A stretch of DNA of 64,000 bases, taken from assembly GCA_024305405.1 (NCBI GenBank), contig JAKNDB010000068.1:186001-250000 (forward strand), given 5' to 3'. This DNA comes from Dirofilaria immitis. Its lineage: Eukaryota > Nematoda > Chromadorea > Rhabditida > Onchocercidae. The notes below the pieces were generated by a model. That model ran no database searches. It was given only the letters and a program-made list of their open reading frames with translations, and was not told where the DNA came from. Shown piece after piece: positions 29,354 through 42,177 of the stretch (position 1 is the first letter of the stretch; every line of letters begins with the position of its first letter). The translations under genes and the position numbers were made by a program.

Positions 29354-32300
29354 ATGACAAGCGATGAAGAGAAGGGTGAATTCAAGAATGATGAATTAAT
29401 GATGCAAGATGATGGAAGTGATGATAATGATGATAGGATATTAGCACCAACGATAATCTATGCACGTGGTGGAAAAGAAGATTTCGTGAGTTTAATTAAT
29501 GCAAGTAATGAAACAAATGGTTGGATACGTAAATATCGCGATTATGATTGTTACAGGAAAATGTTAGGTCCAACAAAATTACACGATATTGCTGCACGAA
29601 CAAAAAGTTAGCCATTAATACTTTTTATTTACAAAAAAAAACTTTTTTTCCTTTTTTATTTTCAACAATTAAAATACGCCAAGAAGACATTGCGTAGAAG
29701 ATGAATAAATATGGCTAAAATGAAAAAACGAAAAATCTTAAATAAGCTGAGCTTTTTCTTTTTTTTACAATTAAATTATATCATGCTAATGTGTCAATAA
29801 AATTTATTACCCCTTCTGAATTCATGCTAATTTGAAAATTCTGAATCCGTTGCTTTTTTTTACAATTAAATTATATCATGCTAATGTGTCAATAAAATTT
29901 ATTACCCCTTCTGAATTCATGCTAATTTGAAAATTCTGAATCCGTTGCTTTTTTTTACAATTAAATTATATCATGCTAATGTGTCAATAAAATTTATTAC
30001 CCCTTCTGAATTCATGCTAATTTGAAAATTCTGAATCCGTTGCTTTTTTTTTGCTTTCTTTTTCAATTCTGTTGTTATTATTGATTTTGTAAAAATTTTT
30101 AAACATCCTAACGAGATTTAATCATATTTTTCAATTTTAATAATTTCAATAATCTGTAGTATCAGAATTGCTAATATTTCATTTGAAATTACATGTATTT
30201 TTAATTTCAATTATAGTTGGTGATTATGTTGGATCATGTATATGTATGGAATTTGATCATTATATATTTATATCCTTGCATTATGTACATCCTAAATATC
30301 GTAAGTATGGTATAGGAATGGAATTATTCAAACGTGTTATTGATGATAATTTACGTATGAAAAATATTGGAATAAATGTTGGTTAGTATATCAGAAAATC
30401 TTTTTCAATTTAAATTTATATAAATTACGAAAAAAAAAAAAAAAAAAGGAAAAAGAAAACGACTAAATGAATAAGTAATTAAATTAACGAATATTTTAGT
30501 TCAAAATATATCATCGATTTATAGCGAAAAATTTGGTTTTAACAAACGTACAACATGGATGATTGATATGATTGAAGTGAAAAATGTTGATAAAACAAAA
30601 ATTATTGGTATTTATTTACATAATTATATAAAAATAAATTATTTTTTTGTCTTTGTAATTTTTGAAATAATAATTTGAGAATTTTTGTAATTTATAAATT
30701 ATCAAAAAAAAAATACGATACATTTATTAGATTAATTGTTAATATTGATATAAATTTTATTAGATTAGCTGATAAAATTGTTACTTAATTGTTAATATTG
30801 ATATAAATTTTATTAGATTAGCTGATAAAATTGTTACTTAATTGTTAATATTGATATAAATTTTATTAGATTAGCTGATAAAATTGTTACACTATATTAG
30901 ACTAAATAATATGTTATATATATAAATACTTTTTATAATTACTAAAATGAAAATTTGAAATTTCTTAGTAAGACTTTTTGTAAATTTTGCAAGTTGTAGA
31001 AAGAAATGATAGATCACCTATTAGGTTAGTTCGAATTTTATCAGTTATTAGGCCGATTGAAAATATTGATACATTTTGCCAAACTAGCGAATAGGATTGA
31101 TGCATTTATTAGAACTAACTGATAAGATTAGATGTAATAAATGAATATGAATAGATAAAGTAATATGATAATAATTTTATCGCTTATTTTTATCATTAAA
31201 AATTACTTGATTAAATTGAGTAAAAGTTATATAGTTTCTAGCATGAAAATTAATAATCACTACTTATCGAATGAAAAGAGCCCAAAATTTTTACAGTATT
31301 GCAGCTTAACAGTTCCATCTAGGGTTGTAATCCAAAGTTTAACTGCAGTTGATGATAATGATGAGGATGTTCATTTAACCGTGAAAGATGGCAAAGAAGT
31401 ATGTTTACAACGAATTATTGATTATGATGCGAAAATCGCAAAATGTCAACGTGATGATTTTGTTGGACAATGGGCCATCGATCGTATCGATGCTGTTTGT
31501 AAGGTATGCGACGAGAAAAAAATTTGCGTAAATTATCGTAATTTAGAAATTCAAATATAATCTGTTAAGTTCGGGATTATTTATATAATTTGATTAATTT
31601 AGCATATAAATTGGAAAACGATGAAATGGCTGGTTTTTTTTTAGTAATCAATAATCGTAGATTTCAGATAAGATCTATGAAGCAGTGATTGAAATAATGA
31701 TTTCCAATATTGATTTCCAGTATTGAATATTAATTTATGACATATGTTTGAAACTAATAAATATGCTTACTTTTTTTTAATTTAAATCAAAATCAAAATT
31801 GGAAAAAGAAAACCCTCATTTTAATTAAAAATTAAGAACTAATAAAATCGATATATCATACATATCAGTTTAAATTATCCATTAATCATTAAATGAAAAT
31901 TTTAGCAAGCATATAATTTTAAGATACTGGTGAATTCAAACAATGAAATTATTGGTTATGGTTGTGGTCGATTATTATCAATTGTTGGCTGTCCAAGTTT
32001 TGGACCAATCTATTGTAATTCAGATGATGGATTCAAACATCTCTTTCATGCCTTATATTCATGTTTCGATGAAGAACTTGATAAGCAGAATTTAATCATC
32101 TTATATATACCAACAATAAAATTCAATATAATGCAACAAATCCTACATCATGCTACTGCTAGTTTTCAATTGGTAAGAAAAAAATTTTTTTTTTTCAGTT
32201 ATACTTATTCTATTATGCATAACTTATAAAGATATAATTTGAATCAATCATTTTGATGATCAAAGTCTTTTGAAATAGTCATAGATTAGAAATTATTTTT

Positions 32301-32568
32301 TTATAATAATCAAAATCTTCCGTAGTAACAAAAATTAAAATATTTTGCGATAAAAAAAATCCATCAGATTAAAAGTATATCATACAAATTTTTAGAAATG
32401 AAAATTTTTATGATATTACGAAATTAATTTTTTATTCAGTCTTCAATATCATTTCTTTTTGTTTTTCATCTTCAGAAAGAACAATTTATTCCACAATTCA
32501 CTCAAGAAATACCAGATCATAATATCGATAAAATTTATTGTCTACCTGATGTGACAATGTTTATTTAA
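29354..32568 (+). CDS. GNAT-fold N-acetyltransferase-like protein
   Basis: Six exons with matching phases: 29,354-29,606, 30,217-30,381, 30,500-30,607, 31,313-31,503, 31,924-32,172, 32,476-32,568, giving about 352 residues. The N-terminus is acidic (MTSDEEKGEF, then DDGSDDNDD). Residues ~85-140 hold a GNAT core: VGSCICMEFDHYIFISLHYV, then HPKYRKYGIGMELFKRVID, where the RKYGIG segment matches the R/Q-x-x-G-x-G/A acetyl-CoA loop. A later part (IIGYGCGRLLSIVGCPSFGP, then IYC and a final KIYCLPDV) resembles the second domain of nematode GNAT proteins in which two acyltransferase-like halves follow one another. The substrate cannot be told from sequence. The acceptor of exon 4 (TTAACAG) is less certain. 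Introns 1 and 3 contain three-copy tandem repeats. AATAAA at about 32,735. Confidence 0.75.
29761..30045. repeat. Three exact 95-bp tandem copies in the acetyltransferase intron 1
   Basis: The unit begins TTTTTTACAATTAAATTATA and ends GAATCCGTTGC. Copies have the same phase at 29,767, 29,862 and 29,957 and are virtually identical, so the expansion is recent (or arose in assembly). Confidence 0.9.
30735..30893. repeat. Three exact 53-bp tandem copies in the acetyltransferase intron 3
   Basis: The unit starts ATTGTTAATATTGATATAAA and ends AAATTGTTACTTA; copies start at 30,735, 30,788 and 30,841. Identity is essentially complete. Confidence 0.9.
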
Positions 32569-33440
32569 TGTCTTTTTTTTTTAAATTTCATGCTTGAAAC
32601 TTTTGTTTATCAAATTTATTAGCATTGATTAATTTAGTTAATGATATGTTTGTTTTCTATTGATTAATATGACTTTCGCAGCGATTCATGGATTTTTTCA
32701 TAACTTTTTCAAAATTTCTTTGATTTTAATGAAAAATAAATGTTTCGATGAAATTAATTAAATAATATATGTTACAATCATTTTTTCATACATCGTTTAC
32801 TTACTTATTATCATATTTTACTTCATTTCTATAATTTTTTAGTTATTTATCATTATTTCGAAATTATTTTGAAATGCATAATAAAATTATCATATCAATT
32901 TTTTTTCGTTATTTCTACAAACTTGAAATCGTTATTTTCAATCAATTCTAGCCTAATAAAATATAATATTTGAAATAATTTATATTGCTCTATAATAAGA
33001 GAAGGATTAATTCAAATTAATGAAAAAAAAGAAGAAAAAAGAAGAAGAGAATAAAAGCATATCAATTATTAATTTCAATTCTCATATTTTCATATTTGAC
33101 AAATTTTTAAACTAAAAAAAAAAAAATTTTCTTTACGTAACATTATGCCTTTTATAATTTGGTATAAATTGAAATTTGACAGATAATAATAATAATAATA
33201 AATTCTAGAATAATTATTTCAACAAATTTATCATAACAATTAGCAATTTCGGAATTGTTATCAGATTGATATCAGAATGCTAATTGATGAAATTTCGATC
33301 AAAATTGGTACGCATTATATTATTATTACTACTACTATTATTTCGATTTTTACATGCTTCATATTTATTATTATTACTGTTATTTCGATATCAAATATTT
33401 TGATCATAAATAATAAGCAAAAATAATTGGGTGTATCTGT
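32569..33440. other. Intergenic AT-rich stretch
   Basis: Downstream flank of the acetyltransferase gene. AATAAA at ~32,735, homopolymers, and short TAA and ATT runs. No gene seen. Confidence 0.5.
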
Positions 33441-33522
33441 CGCAGCGGGCAGGATTCGAACCTGCGCGGGCAAAGCCCATTTGATTTCTAATCAAACTCC
33501 TTAACCACTCGGACACCACTGC
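33441..33522 (-). tRNA. tRNA-Ser (anticodon AGA)
   Basis: On the minus strand the 82-nt sequence starts GCAGTGGTGTCCGAGTGGTT and ends CCCGCTGCG. The acceptor stem GCAGTGG pairs with CCGCTGC (one G-T wobble). The anticodon stem-loop is TTTGA-TTAGAAA-TCAAA, giving anticodon AGA, which reads UCU/UCC serine codons. A long variable arm (GGGCTTTGCCC) is typical of tRNA-Ser. The T arm GCAGGTTCGAATCCTGC includes an intact B box, and the A box TGGTGTCCGAGTGG fits. A TTTTT run about 18 nt past the end is a suitable polymerase III terminator. No intron. Confidence 0.96.
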
Positions 33523-34350
33523 ATATTAAAGGATCACCTATGATTAGGATTATTTTATAACCTATGCAAATCTTATTACTACTATTAAAAATTTATCATA
33601 AAAATTCGTATTTCGCAATTTTGTCTTTCCTAATTTATACTTAAATTAATCGATCGATTAGAATAAATCTTACTAAGCGTACGTATAAATCACGTAAATA
33701 ACGAAAGGATCATAAATACGATATTATCGATTGTATTATTTAGTATAATCAATTGTGCTATATGTTACTTCTTGCAGAGTAATTTTTATCGAACATAAGG
33801 CAAAGAGTTCAATTCGAGAAAAAATCGTATCAGAGATAAATTATTTTTTTTTCATGTAACTGATATGCGTAGGCTTAATGATAATTGAGAAAAAATTATG
33901 AAGAGCTAAGTATTGTAGTGATAATAAAGATTGAGAGAAAAAGAGAAAGAAAGAATTAGCGAATATTGCAAAAATGGAGAAATATACAAAATATGCATTG
34001 TTTGATTAAAATCGAATTTTGCTCATTTCTTATTTATCTTATCATAATTGATTAAATTGTTCGATTTAAATGAGTTGTTGTTAAATGTATGTTTAATCTT
34101 TTTTTTTTTGTTTATTTATATGTAATCATGTAAATATCAAAAAAAAAAAAAAGAAATCATATACGATTTAGAAAGTATTAATTAATTCTATAGGAATTAG
34201 TAATAAAAATATAACATGCTCGTTTTATTATTGCAACATTTTGATTCTAATTGATTAATTTTTAATGATAAAATAGAAAGATTGAGGAAATTTTCGTTGA
34301 TAATCAAAATGATTAAATGATATAATCTTGCAGAGCAATATTTACTAATA
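33523..34350. other. Intergenic AT-rich stretch upstream of the 34.3-kb gene
   Basis: No exon, RNA gene or clear repeat is visible. Confidence 0.45.
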
Positions 34351-36183
34351 ATGGAAAGGAATAATTTAACTGTCTGTAACAATAGAAACACATCGTTATC
34401 ATCGATCATTAAAAATTCTAATCATCACAATTATCATGATCAGATGCCAACTACATCATGCATGCATCATCTTGTGCAATTACAGATGCGCAAAAAATCG
34501 ATAACTTTATCACTGCCTAAGATTATTCGTCATCGTGAGGTTTGTTTGATATATTTTCCTTCGCTATCATATGTTTTATAAAATATATGCACAATCTTTT
34601 TTCTAGCCAATGGCTTAGTTTCAGAATTAAAAAAGAAAAGTTATGGTTTGAAATCAAAAAATTAAAATCTGAATGAGTTATCTAATTCAATTCTTAATCT
34701 TTATTTAATGAATTCTTTTTATCATTGACAGTAATTTATTGATATAACAATGCTACTTTCACCATCATCCATTCGTGAAATAGTAAAATTTCTGTGATAT
34801 GAAGCAATTAAGTCTCAGTTAAACAATCAAATCTGATTTTTAACACTAATTTTTTTACTGCAGAGAATCAGCACTGCTCTTAAGATTGATGTAAGAAATA
34901 TAGCAAAAAAATTTTAATCTATAAAGATAACTTGAATTTTTCATTATGATATGTCTATCTCAGCTGCATGGAGAAGCGCGACAACTTAATCGAATGATTT
35001 GTCGAGTACGGTTGGATCAGTTGGAATGTCCATATTTAGTCGAAATTTCAGGCAAGAAACGTTTCCTTGATATTATTCGAGAGTAAGTTGCTTCAGCATC
35101 TTTTGTTTGTTCTTTTTTAGTATACATTTTACACTAATTATATATTCTTTGCTACTTACAACAAATTTCAATTGAAATATACTATGACGATTATTTTTAA
35201 CTTTATGTTGCAAACATTTGATATATTTGAAGAATCACAAAGATCTTTCAACTCATTTACGGTCTCCAATTGTATATTAGAATTTAGAGTCATGTCATAA
35301 TCCAGAATATCTAGGATGAATTTTCATCTACTATTTTTTTCATCTACTGTTTTAATGCATTTTAAAAGTGTTAAACTAAAAAGTTGTAGAGAAATTGGAT
35401 GACTGGTAACTCGGTCTGCGTTACTACTTTAAAAAGTAGTTTGCAATGTATTTTATCCTAAATTAATAACTGTAAGTTTCAGATGTATTTTCATAGGTCT
35501 TTCAAATGATTCTCGCTATGCAGTTGGCTTGCTGTATTCATTGTCTTCTGATTCATATCCCTCAGGTGATTGTCTTTGCTCTTTCAAGCTTAGAAGCTTG
35601 ATGTGACGAACTAATATGAAGTGCGAAAAATTATTTCGATTGACAACTATGGCATTAAATATGATTCTGTTTAAAGTATGATATTTCAGTTGGACAGGAC
35701 GAAGACGAAACAGAGCTCAATGTTATTCTATTTGAATTATCAACAACATTGCTCAGACCAGTAATAGTTTTGATATTTTATTGAATTTTGCTAGATTTAT
35801 GTGTCGAAACGAATAAGTTTTGCATTGTCAGCATATATGCCTTAGAAATTTTTAATTTTTACAGGCTTTTATCACGACTTTTACATCTTGGCCGAATAGC
35901 GCGAAAGTTTATGCAACATTCCCATATAATTCGTCACATATTTCAATCGTCGGTTTTGCGTTAGTTTTTTCTCATAAAAGCAAATGCTTAAAAAAACATG
36001 TTAGCAGTATCGTTTTAAGCTGTCAGTAATATTCACTATCACTATATATATATATATATATATATAATGCTGAGCGGTCCCATCAAAAGAAAGAATTGTT
36101 GATTGGTTGATTGGTTGGTTGGTTGGTTGTACTAACTTGAAATGAGTCACGTAGAATATAAAGTGTGGCCATAATGAGACTCG

Positions 36184-36218
<35 letters not shown>

Positions 36219-39200
36219 CAGAAAGTTCTGTGGTTCTGAATTCAATAAAACGAAAAGGAAAACGCACGCTAAAAAACTTAAAACAACGTTAAATTAAAAT
36301 GTCTGGTATTTTGATTCTATTGTTTAAAAAACTAGTAGGAAAAAACGAATTGGAAATTATACTTTAAGATTTCAGGAAGCAAAATACTGATCCAAGGCAT
36401 GCAACTTTATCAAGACGAAATTTGGAACCTTTTTCAGTTATTGCTCAAGTCAAATTTATACTGTTTCGTTTCCGTATCACTATTTCCCTAACCTCATGCC
36501 TTGTTATGTCTTATCGCTGGAATGGCTTAAAATTGTCGAGGTATTCTATGCTTCTCTTTTATGATTGTCCGTAACTTACTTTTATTCAATTCAAATCCTA
36601 TTTCAATTATTTCTTGCTGCCCTATAACAATAGATAGCTGGAATACACTGATTGATTAATTTAATAGCATAATATATCCGCGTTTTATTTGTTTGTTTAT
36701 CTGTTCGGTTTGATTTGTCTTTTGTGTTGAAAGGTGAAGTCAGACTACTACAAAATGATCAAAGGTAACAAGTGAAAGAAATTCAGGGAATCCAAATTGG
36801 CAAATTTATTGAGATTTTTTTCATGCTATGATGATTTTGTTTGTTATATTTTTGATTACAGAACAGTTCTGCGTTCAACGGATTACGGTGGCATAGTGAA
36901 TGGCGGAACTGCATTAATTTCATATTTGTTTACAAAAAATTGTCCTCCTTTAAAAGCACTTCGTATGTCACGGCTAGTATGTGATTAAATTGTAATTTTT
37001 AAACTAATTTTCTGAAAAAATGCGTTTTTTGCTAAGTTAAAATCAAGTCATTAACTCTTTTAACTACATTAATGTCACCTTTTTTTAATGATATAATTTG
37101 ATATGCGAAATAATTTGAACTATGTAATGTAAAGCTCCATTCCATATTAAAATAGTGTAGTATATATTCAGAGCTTTTTTTCGTCTAAAAAGTAGATGCT
37201 ATTATCTTATAATTCATTGCTAAAAATTGGAACTTCAATAAATCTCTTACGTCAAATTTGAGCGTCCATATATTTTGAAATTTTACATGGATTTTAAATT
37301 GTCAAATTTCAAATAATGCAAGTGATTGATCCGGAAATAATGGATGGAGGTGAAACACAAATATTTGAAGGATGTAATTCACAGGACATTAAAGTTGATG
37401 ATGCGACTTCACATTGTGGAAGCACTCCTAGAGAATACCGTTTAAAGCGAATCACTGTTCAAGGTTTATTCAATTTTTCTTTCTTTTTACAACTTTTTAT
37501 TACATACACATTGCAGTTAAGGAGATAAATTATACCCTCAAACTCATGCAGGAACTTATCGTGCTCTTCCAGCTAAAATTTTATAATGAATTTTTTTTTA
37601 CAGAAATCATCTCATCAGGTTTTCAAGTGAATTAATTTATTTCTTATTTTATTATTCTTATAAATAAAATTCGGATTTTTACATTTAAAGTTTAGACAAC
37701 GATCCCTCACCAGCAGGCTTGAGCGAACCGCTTTTCATTACCGAAACTTTGATGGATATTGAACGCTTATTGTATGAAGTTATGCCCATAGTTGTTTCCC
37801 GTATGTATGGGAATTACAAATATGAAGGTTTAATCGATTATGAGGTATTTTTATTCTAATTTTTACTATGGGATAAAGCTTTTTGCTTAATAATTTTTGT
37901 TTGAAATTACTTTTAAATCATCCGTATCGATTGTTAATTTTTGATTTTTTAATGACCACTCCTCGGAATAATTCTGACAATCTGTTCATGATTTTACTCT
38001 TCTTTGAAAGATGTTCACTGATTTCTCCGATTAAGATGGCAGCAGTTTTTCTTTTTGTACAACTTTAATTATTAATAGCAGTGTTTTTGCTCAGATATTT
38101 TGAACATATGTTTGTTTTACGTCGGCACTATTCGCCGCTATTATTCGCATTTGTAATCGAGTGTTGAAGCTGTGTTTTTTACAAACTGATATATTCATCA
38201 CTGTAGCTTTAGTGTTGGACTAATTGGTTTAATATATTAAAGTCTTTTTTTTATATTTCAATGTTCTGTTTATTGAATTGGGAATTTTCTTTTTTGTCGT
38301 TACAATTAAAATTGAATCATACAATTGTTTTTAGAAATAAAGTATCTAACACATCAGCCTGATTGCCCACTTTGATCTTTTAAATTTTTTTGTTTCAGGT
38401 AGATCTCATCGACTGTGAACAATATGTAGCTAATATTGTGTTGACTGCGGTTGTCGAAGCTAAAGGACCTGGTGAAACAGGCAGAAATTCTGCTTATATT
38501 GCTGTACTTTTACATCGTATGGAATACTTTCGAAGGTTTCACACATTTCTTCAATCACTTTTGATTTTATAGATCGTCTTACTAGTTTTGAAAATTTATA
38601 TTACGTAATTTGTCATTGTTTAAAAGATATGAAAATTCTAATACCTTTCTTTTCTTCAGTTTCCTTATCTATAATGGAACAACTTTTTTTTCACTGAAAA
38701 ACAAGCGGCAGAAAAAAAATTTTAGTAAATTTGGAGAATGTCATTCTTTCTAACTTATTCGATGAAAAAAATCTTTCAGGCACACGTGAGATATCTTCCT
38801 TCAGAGGATTGCGCTTAGTTCCTTGGGCAATTGCTCGTCGTCCGGATCAGTGGTATCCATTTAAAACCGTTTTGAAAAAGAGCTTACACCGGATGAACGG
38901 GTTATATCCAATATTCCATTTCTGAATGGTTTATTTTTTTTAAATAATATGAAAAATTAACAATTTTTTAAATAATATGAAAAATTGACATTTACATATC
39001 TGTAGCATTCGAATTTTTCTTCTATAAAGAATTAAGTGAAGAAGCAAATTGACTATGATAACATTCCTTTTGCCTGTAAATTTTTAATAAGTTTTTGCTG
39101 TTAGTCATGTAAATTAATCTGAAATAAAATTTTTTTTTACTTACTTTCTTCTCAGTTTGGGATAATCAATAACATCGAGTATGATTTTAGGTGAAAGTTT

Positions 39201-39304
39201 AGAATTTTTGGCATCAGCTTCTTCAGGAATTACCATTTGGAAAGACTTTATTTCCCGATCCAAAACTACCTAATCCAATTGATTTCAAAAGGCCAGAAAT
39301 ATGA
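34351..39304 (+). CDS. Unrecognised multi-exon protein-coding gene (~15 exons)
   Basis: I do not recognise the family. Exons: 34,351-34,539, 34,864-34,890 (27 bp), 34,964-35,082, 35,483-35,565, 35,690-35,760, 35,865-35,959, 36,376-36,448, 36,734-36,764, 36,862-~36,980, 37,323-37,463, ~37,604-37,618, 37,696-37,844, 38,399-38,535, 38,780-38,928, 39,191-39,304. Phases agree through the first seven; joins around exons 8-11 and 13-14 are tentative. Segments look strongly coding: LHGEARQLNRMICRVRLDQL, GLSNDSRYAVGLLYSL, GQDEDETELNVILFELSTTL, ITETLMDIERLLYEVMPIVV, YVANIVLTAVVEAKGPGETG, PWAIARRPDQWYPFKTVLKK and a C-terminus LQELPFGKTLFPDPKLPNPI. No signal peptide, clear membrane span or known catalytic motif is seen, so a soluble intracellular protein is likely. 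Frame breaks sit in homopolymers at 38,875-38,879 and 39,205-39,209. Introns hold AT microsatellites. Confidence 0.65.
36040..36218. repeat. AT microsatellites and TTGG repeats inside an intron
   Basis: TA runs lie at about 36,043-36,066 and 36,187-36,218, with five TTGG/TTGA tetranucleotides at 36,101-36,128. All are in the intron after the exon ending at 35,959. Confidence 0.85.
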
Positions 39305-41232
39305 TTTTCAGTATTTCCAATATTTGTTTACAAATTTTTTTCTGTTGATGTTGTGACTTCTATTTTCTTCGTTGTTCTGTAAAACCAAGTCGTTTTTTCA
39401 AGCATTTAATTTAGAAACCGTTCCATGTCGCTTTTTATAATCACTGAAAAATTTTTGTTTAAGCAGTCATTTTATCTTATTTTTCGTTTTTTTTGTTTGT
39501 GTAGTTTTGAAATAAAAATTATTCATATGATATCAGATGAATAACTTATCGTAAAGTAACTTTTCTCTAAAATATGAATAGTTCTGTTGAATCTATGAAA
39601 TATTGTCATTTACTAGATATAATATTTATAGTACTTTTACGTGGGGCAGTATGGGCCTGTCAAAACTTCTAGACATTTTATATCGTACTTGGACTTATTG
39701 TGGATACAGAATCTTTTCCGTATATAATTTCTTTAAATGATAGTAGATGCAATGCAATTATTCTCGTATATTTTTGATTATCGTGCTTCTTGATAAGTGA
39801 TGATTAGTGTATCCTAGTAGAGCTTGTTCATAGCTAGTGTTGCCAAATATGATAGAGATAACAGAGATTGAACGCTAATAGATGATTCGAAATTTGTTCA
39901 TATCCCCGTAAAATCTTCCATCAATGATAAGGTAACAACATGTTTTGCTGTTTAAAAAAAGCCAAATCGATTAGGTAATTTCAGCTGAAAAATGATAAAA
40001 TTTGAATTAATCGCAGTGCCCTCCATAATAGTTTGACTGTATTGTAGCAGTAAACATGAATGTATAAAAATTATTTGTTTATAAAAAGATTTGATATTTA
40101 AATATAAAAAAGACCTGATACATTTACGACTTATTACACGAAGTTCTCAAATTTATTGTTCAAAATCAATTGATTGTGAAAAATAAAGATTTTTTCGAGA
40201 AAGCGCACAACCTTCGAGAGTTACTTTAATTAGAAAAATTATAATAATATTTCATAACATTAAATAAATAGATATTAGAGTTTAATTAGTTTTACCGATT
40301 TTTATTTGCTAATTATTGCTGTTATTGATATGGAATTAATTTTTCGATAAAAATTACGCCATAAAATTTCCTACTATTTATAAGGCAACATTATATTCTC
40401 ATGAATTTTGCCGAAACTAAGTTGTCCTTTTTTAATAAACAAATTATTGGAATTTTGAAAAAGATCAAATTCTCGATATTTTTAATAAAAACTACGATTC
40501 CGTAAAAATTTCAACCAAACTTTGGACAAGTTAAAAAGTCTGTAAATTTTCTGAATTTTTGTGGAATTGCAATTTTTTCTAATTTTTTTCTCGATAATTT
40601 AATAATATTTTCAAGATTTCGAAATTTTTTAAATCATAATTTATCATTCTTCCTTTATTGGAATTTCTTTTTGAAGAAAATTTTTTGTGTCATAATGCTT
40701 TTTTAAAATAATGTTTTAATAAAAAAGATGACTACTTGATTATTGAAACGTATTGTGAATATTTGCTTGTTTTATTTTGCTTGATCTTTTTTACTTGATA
40801 TAGGTTAGGAAGTAACGATAATATGTTGGAAATAAATAACTATCATGATAATGAGAATAGTTATTTGAGATTTATGTTAATCATAACATAAATCTCAAAT
40901 TCTCTACCTAGGTAAATGGTTTTTAAATTGAAATGATTAGTTGAGAATATTGAATGTTCATTCTATGGATCAAAAAAATTCTTTTTTTCAAGAACCTTCA
41001 ATTTATTCTTTTTTTTTTTGCAACATTAAAGCAAATTTTAGGAGAAACAAAAATCCGATGTTGACAAATATAATGAATAATTGCAGTCTTTAGGATTAAA
41101 TTTTTTCTTTTCTTAATAAGGCATCAAAGTGCCTATAAATCCTGCCATTTTATCATTTTGTTAAATATTTTCTTCATTTCGATTCGATATTCTTTTCAAA
41201 AATGATAAAAATTCGAATTGTTATTACATTTG
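39305..41232. other. Intergenic AT-rich stretch
   Basis: Downstream flank of the unrecognised gene (AATAAA at about 39,511). Nothing else is supported except a perfect palindrome at 40,863-40,900. Confidence 0.5.
40863..40900. repeat. Perfect 17-bp inverted repeat (hairpin)
   Basis: ATTTGAGATTTATGTTA, a 4-nt ATCA loop, then its exact reverse complement. It has no T-run or gene association suggesting a terminator. Confidence 0.85.
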
Positions 41233-42055
41233 AAATACTAATTCCAATTCACTTGAAATCATAATCTTTAAGGAACATTACGATAAGAAATTCAAAAAAT
41301 AATTGCTCATTTTCTAATATTTCGAAAATTGATTATAAAGTAAATAATGCGTGGACGGACATAAGAGAGGAAATTTCATTAAGCGAAAAAAAAATATCAG
41401 ATAACAGTGAGCAACAACAATAATAATAGATAAATTATTATAAATAAAGTTAGAACAAAAATAAAGTATGAAAAATTGACTAAATAATAAGAATTCAATT
41501 GGCGAAATACATGGATCATGGGTATTTTTCTATTATACGCAGATTGACTATTCTTATTATACACAGATTGACTCTCCTACCCTAAACGAATATTTATATA
41601 CACAGTTATTGGCGATTCGTACAATTCAGGCTGATAGAAATGGCCAAGTTATTCTTGCATTAAATCTCTGCTATAAATTTTAATTTGTAAGTTTCACCTT
41701 ATTAACTTCGTTAAAGAATATTTTGCTATAAACGTGTAAATAAGCAATTCTTCAAAGCAAAATTATTTTTATGATTTTGTAAAGATCTTCTGAACTCCTC
41801 ATGACAATATTATATTTTCCTTAGTTGCATAAGTTTTACAAACTTTGCTGAATAATATCTGGAAGCGATCTCTAGTAGGAATAACTTATTATGTTTATGA
41901 TATAAGTGAGAAATGCCATATTTTACTAATATTGATTGTAAGATTTTTATTTTTCAATGCTAATTTATTTACCATTGAAAAATATTTGTTAGAAAAAATT
42001 TCTTCGTAAGAGCAAATTGGGCAATTTAAAATTAAAGAAAATAGAAAAAATGCCA
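41233..42055. repeat. Dispersed repeat, copy 2, beginning with a synthetase gene fragment
   Basis: 41,233-41,340 closely follows the plus strand of 13,305-13,400: CTAATTCCAATTCA, then TTGAAATCATAA, CTTTAAGG, ATAAGAAATTCAAAAAA and AATATTTCGAAAAT. This spans the synthetase exon 14 acceptor boundary and the adjacent intron. From 41,280 to 41,690 it is nearly identical to 960-1,370. About 300 bp unique to this copy follow (41,697-42,005), then similarity to 1,395-1,440 resumes. No open frame. Confidence 0.8.
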
Positions 42056-42177
42056 TTTTTTCAATATATATTGGCAGAAAAGAAACAAAGTCAATTTTGA
42101 ATTCTCTTTTGTCTCAGAAATTTATCGTCATTTAGAAATGTTACGAATTGATTTTCTCAACGCAGAGACGGTATCCG

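Noticed and set aside
31165..31312. Upstream extension of the acetyltransferase exon 4 frame (LSLIFIIKNYL and onward)
   Set aside because: It starts in AT-rich intron. The phase of exon 3 requires the acceptor at 31,312, which excludes this extension.
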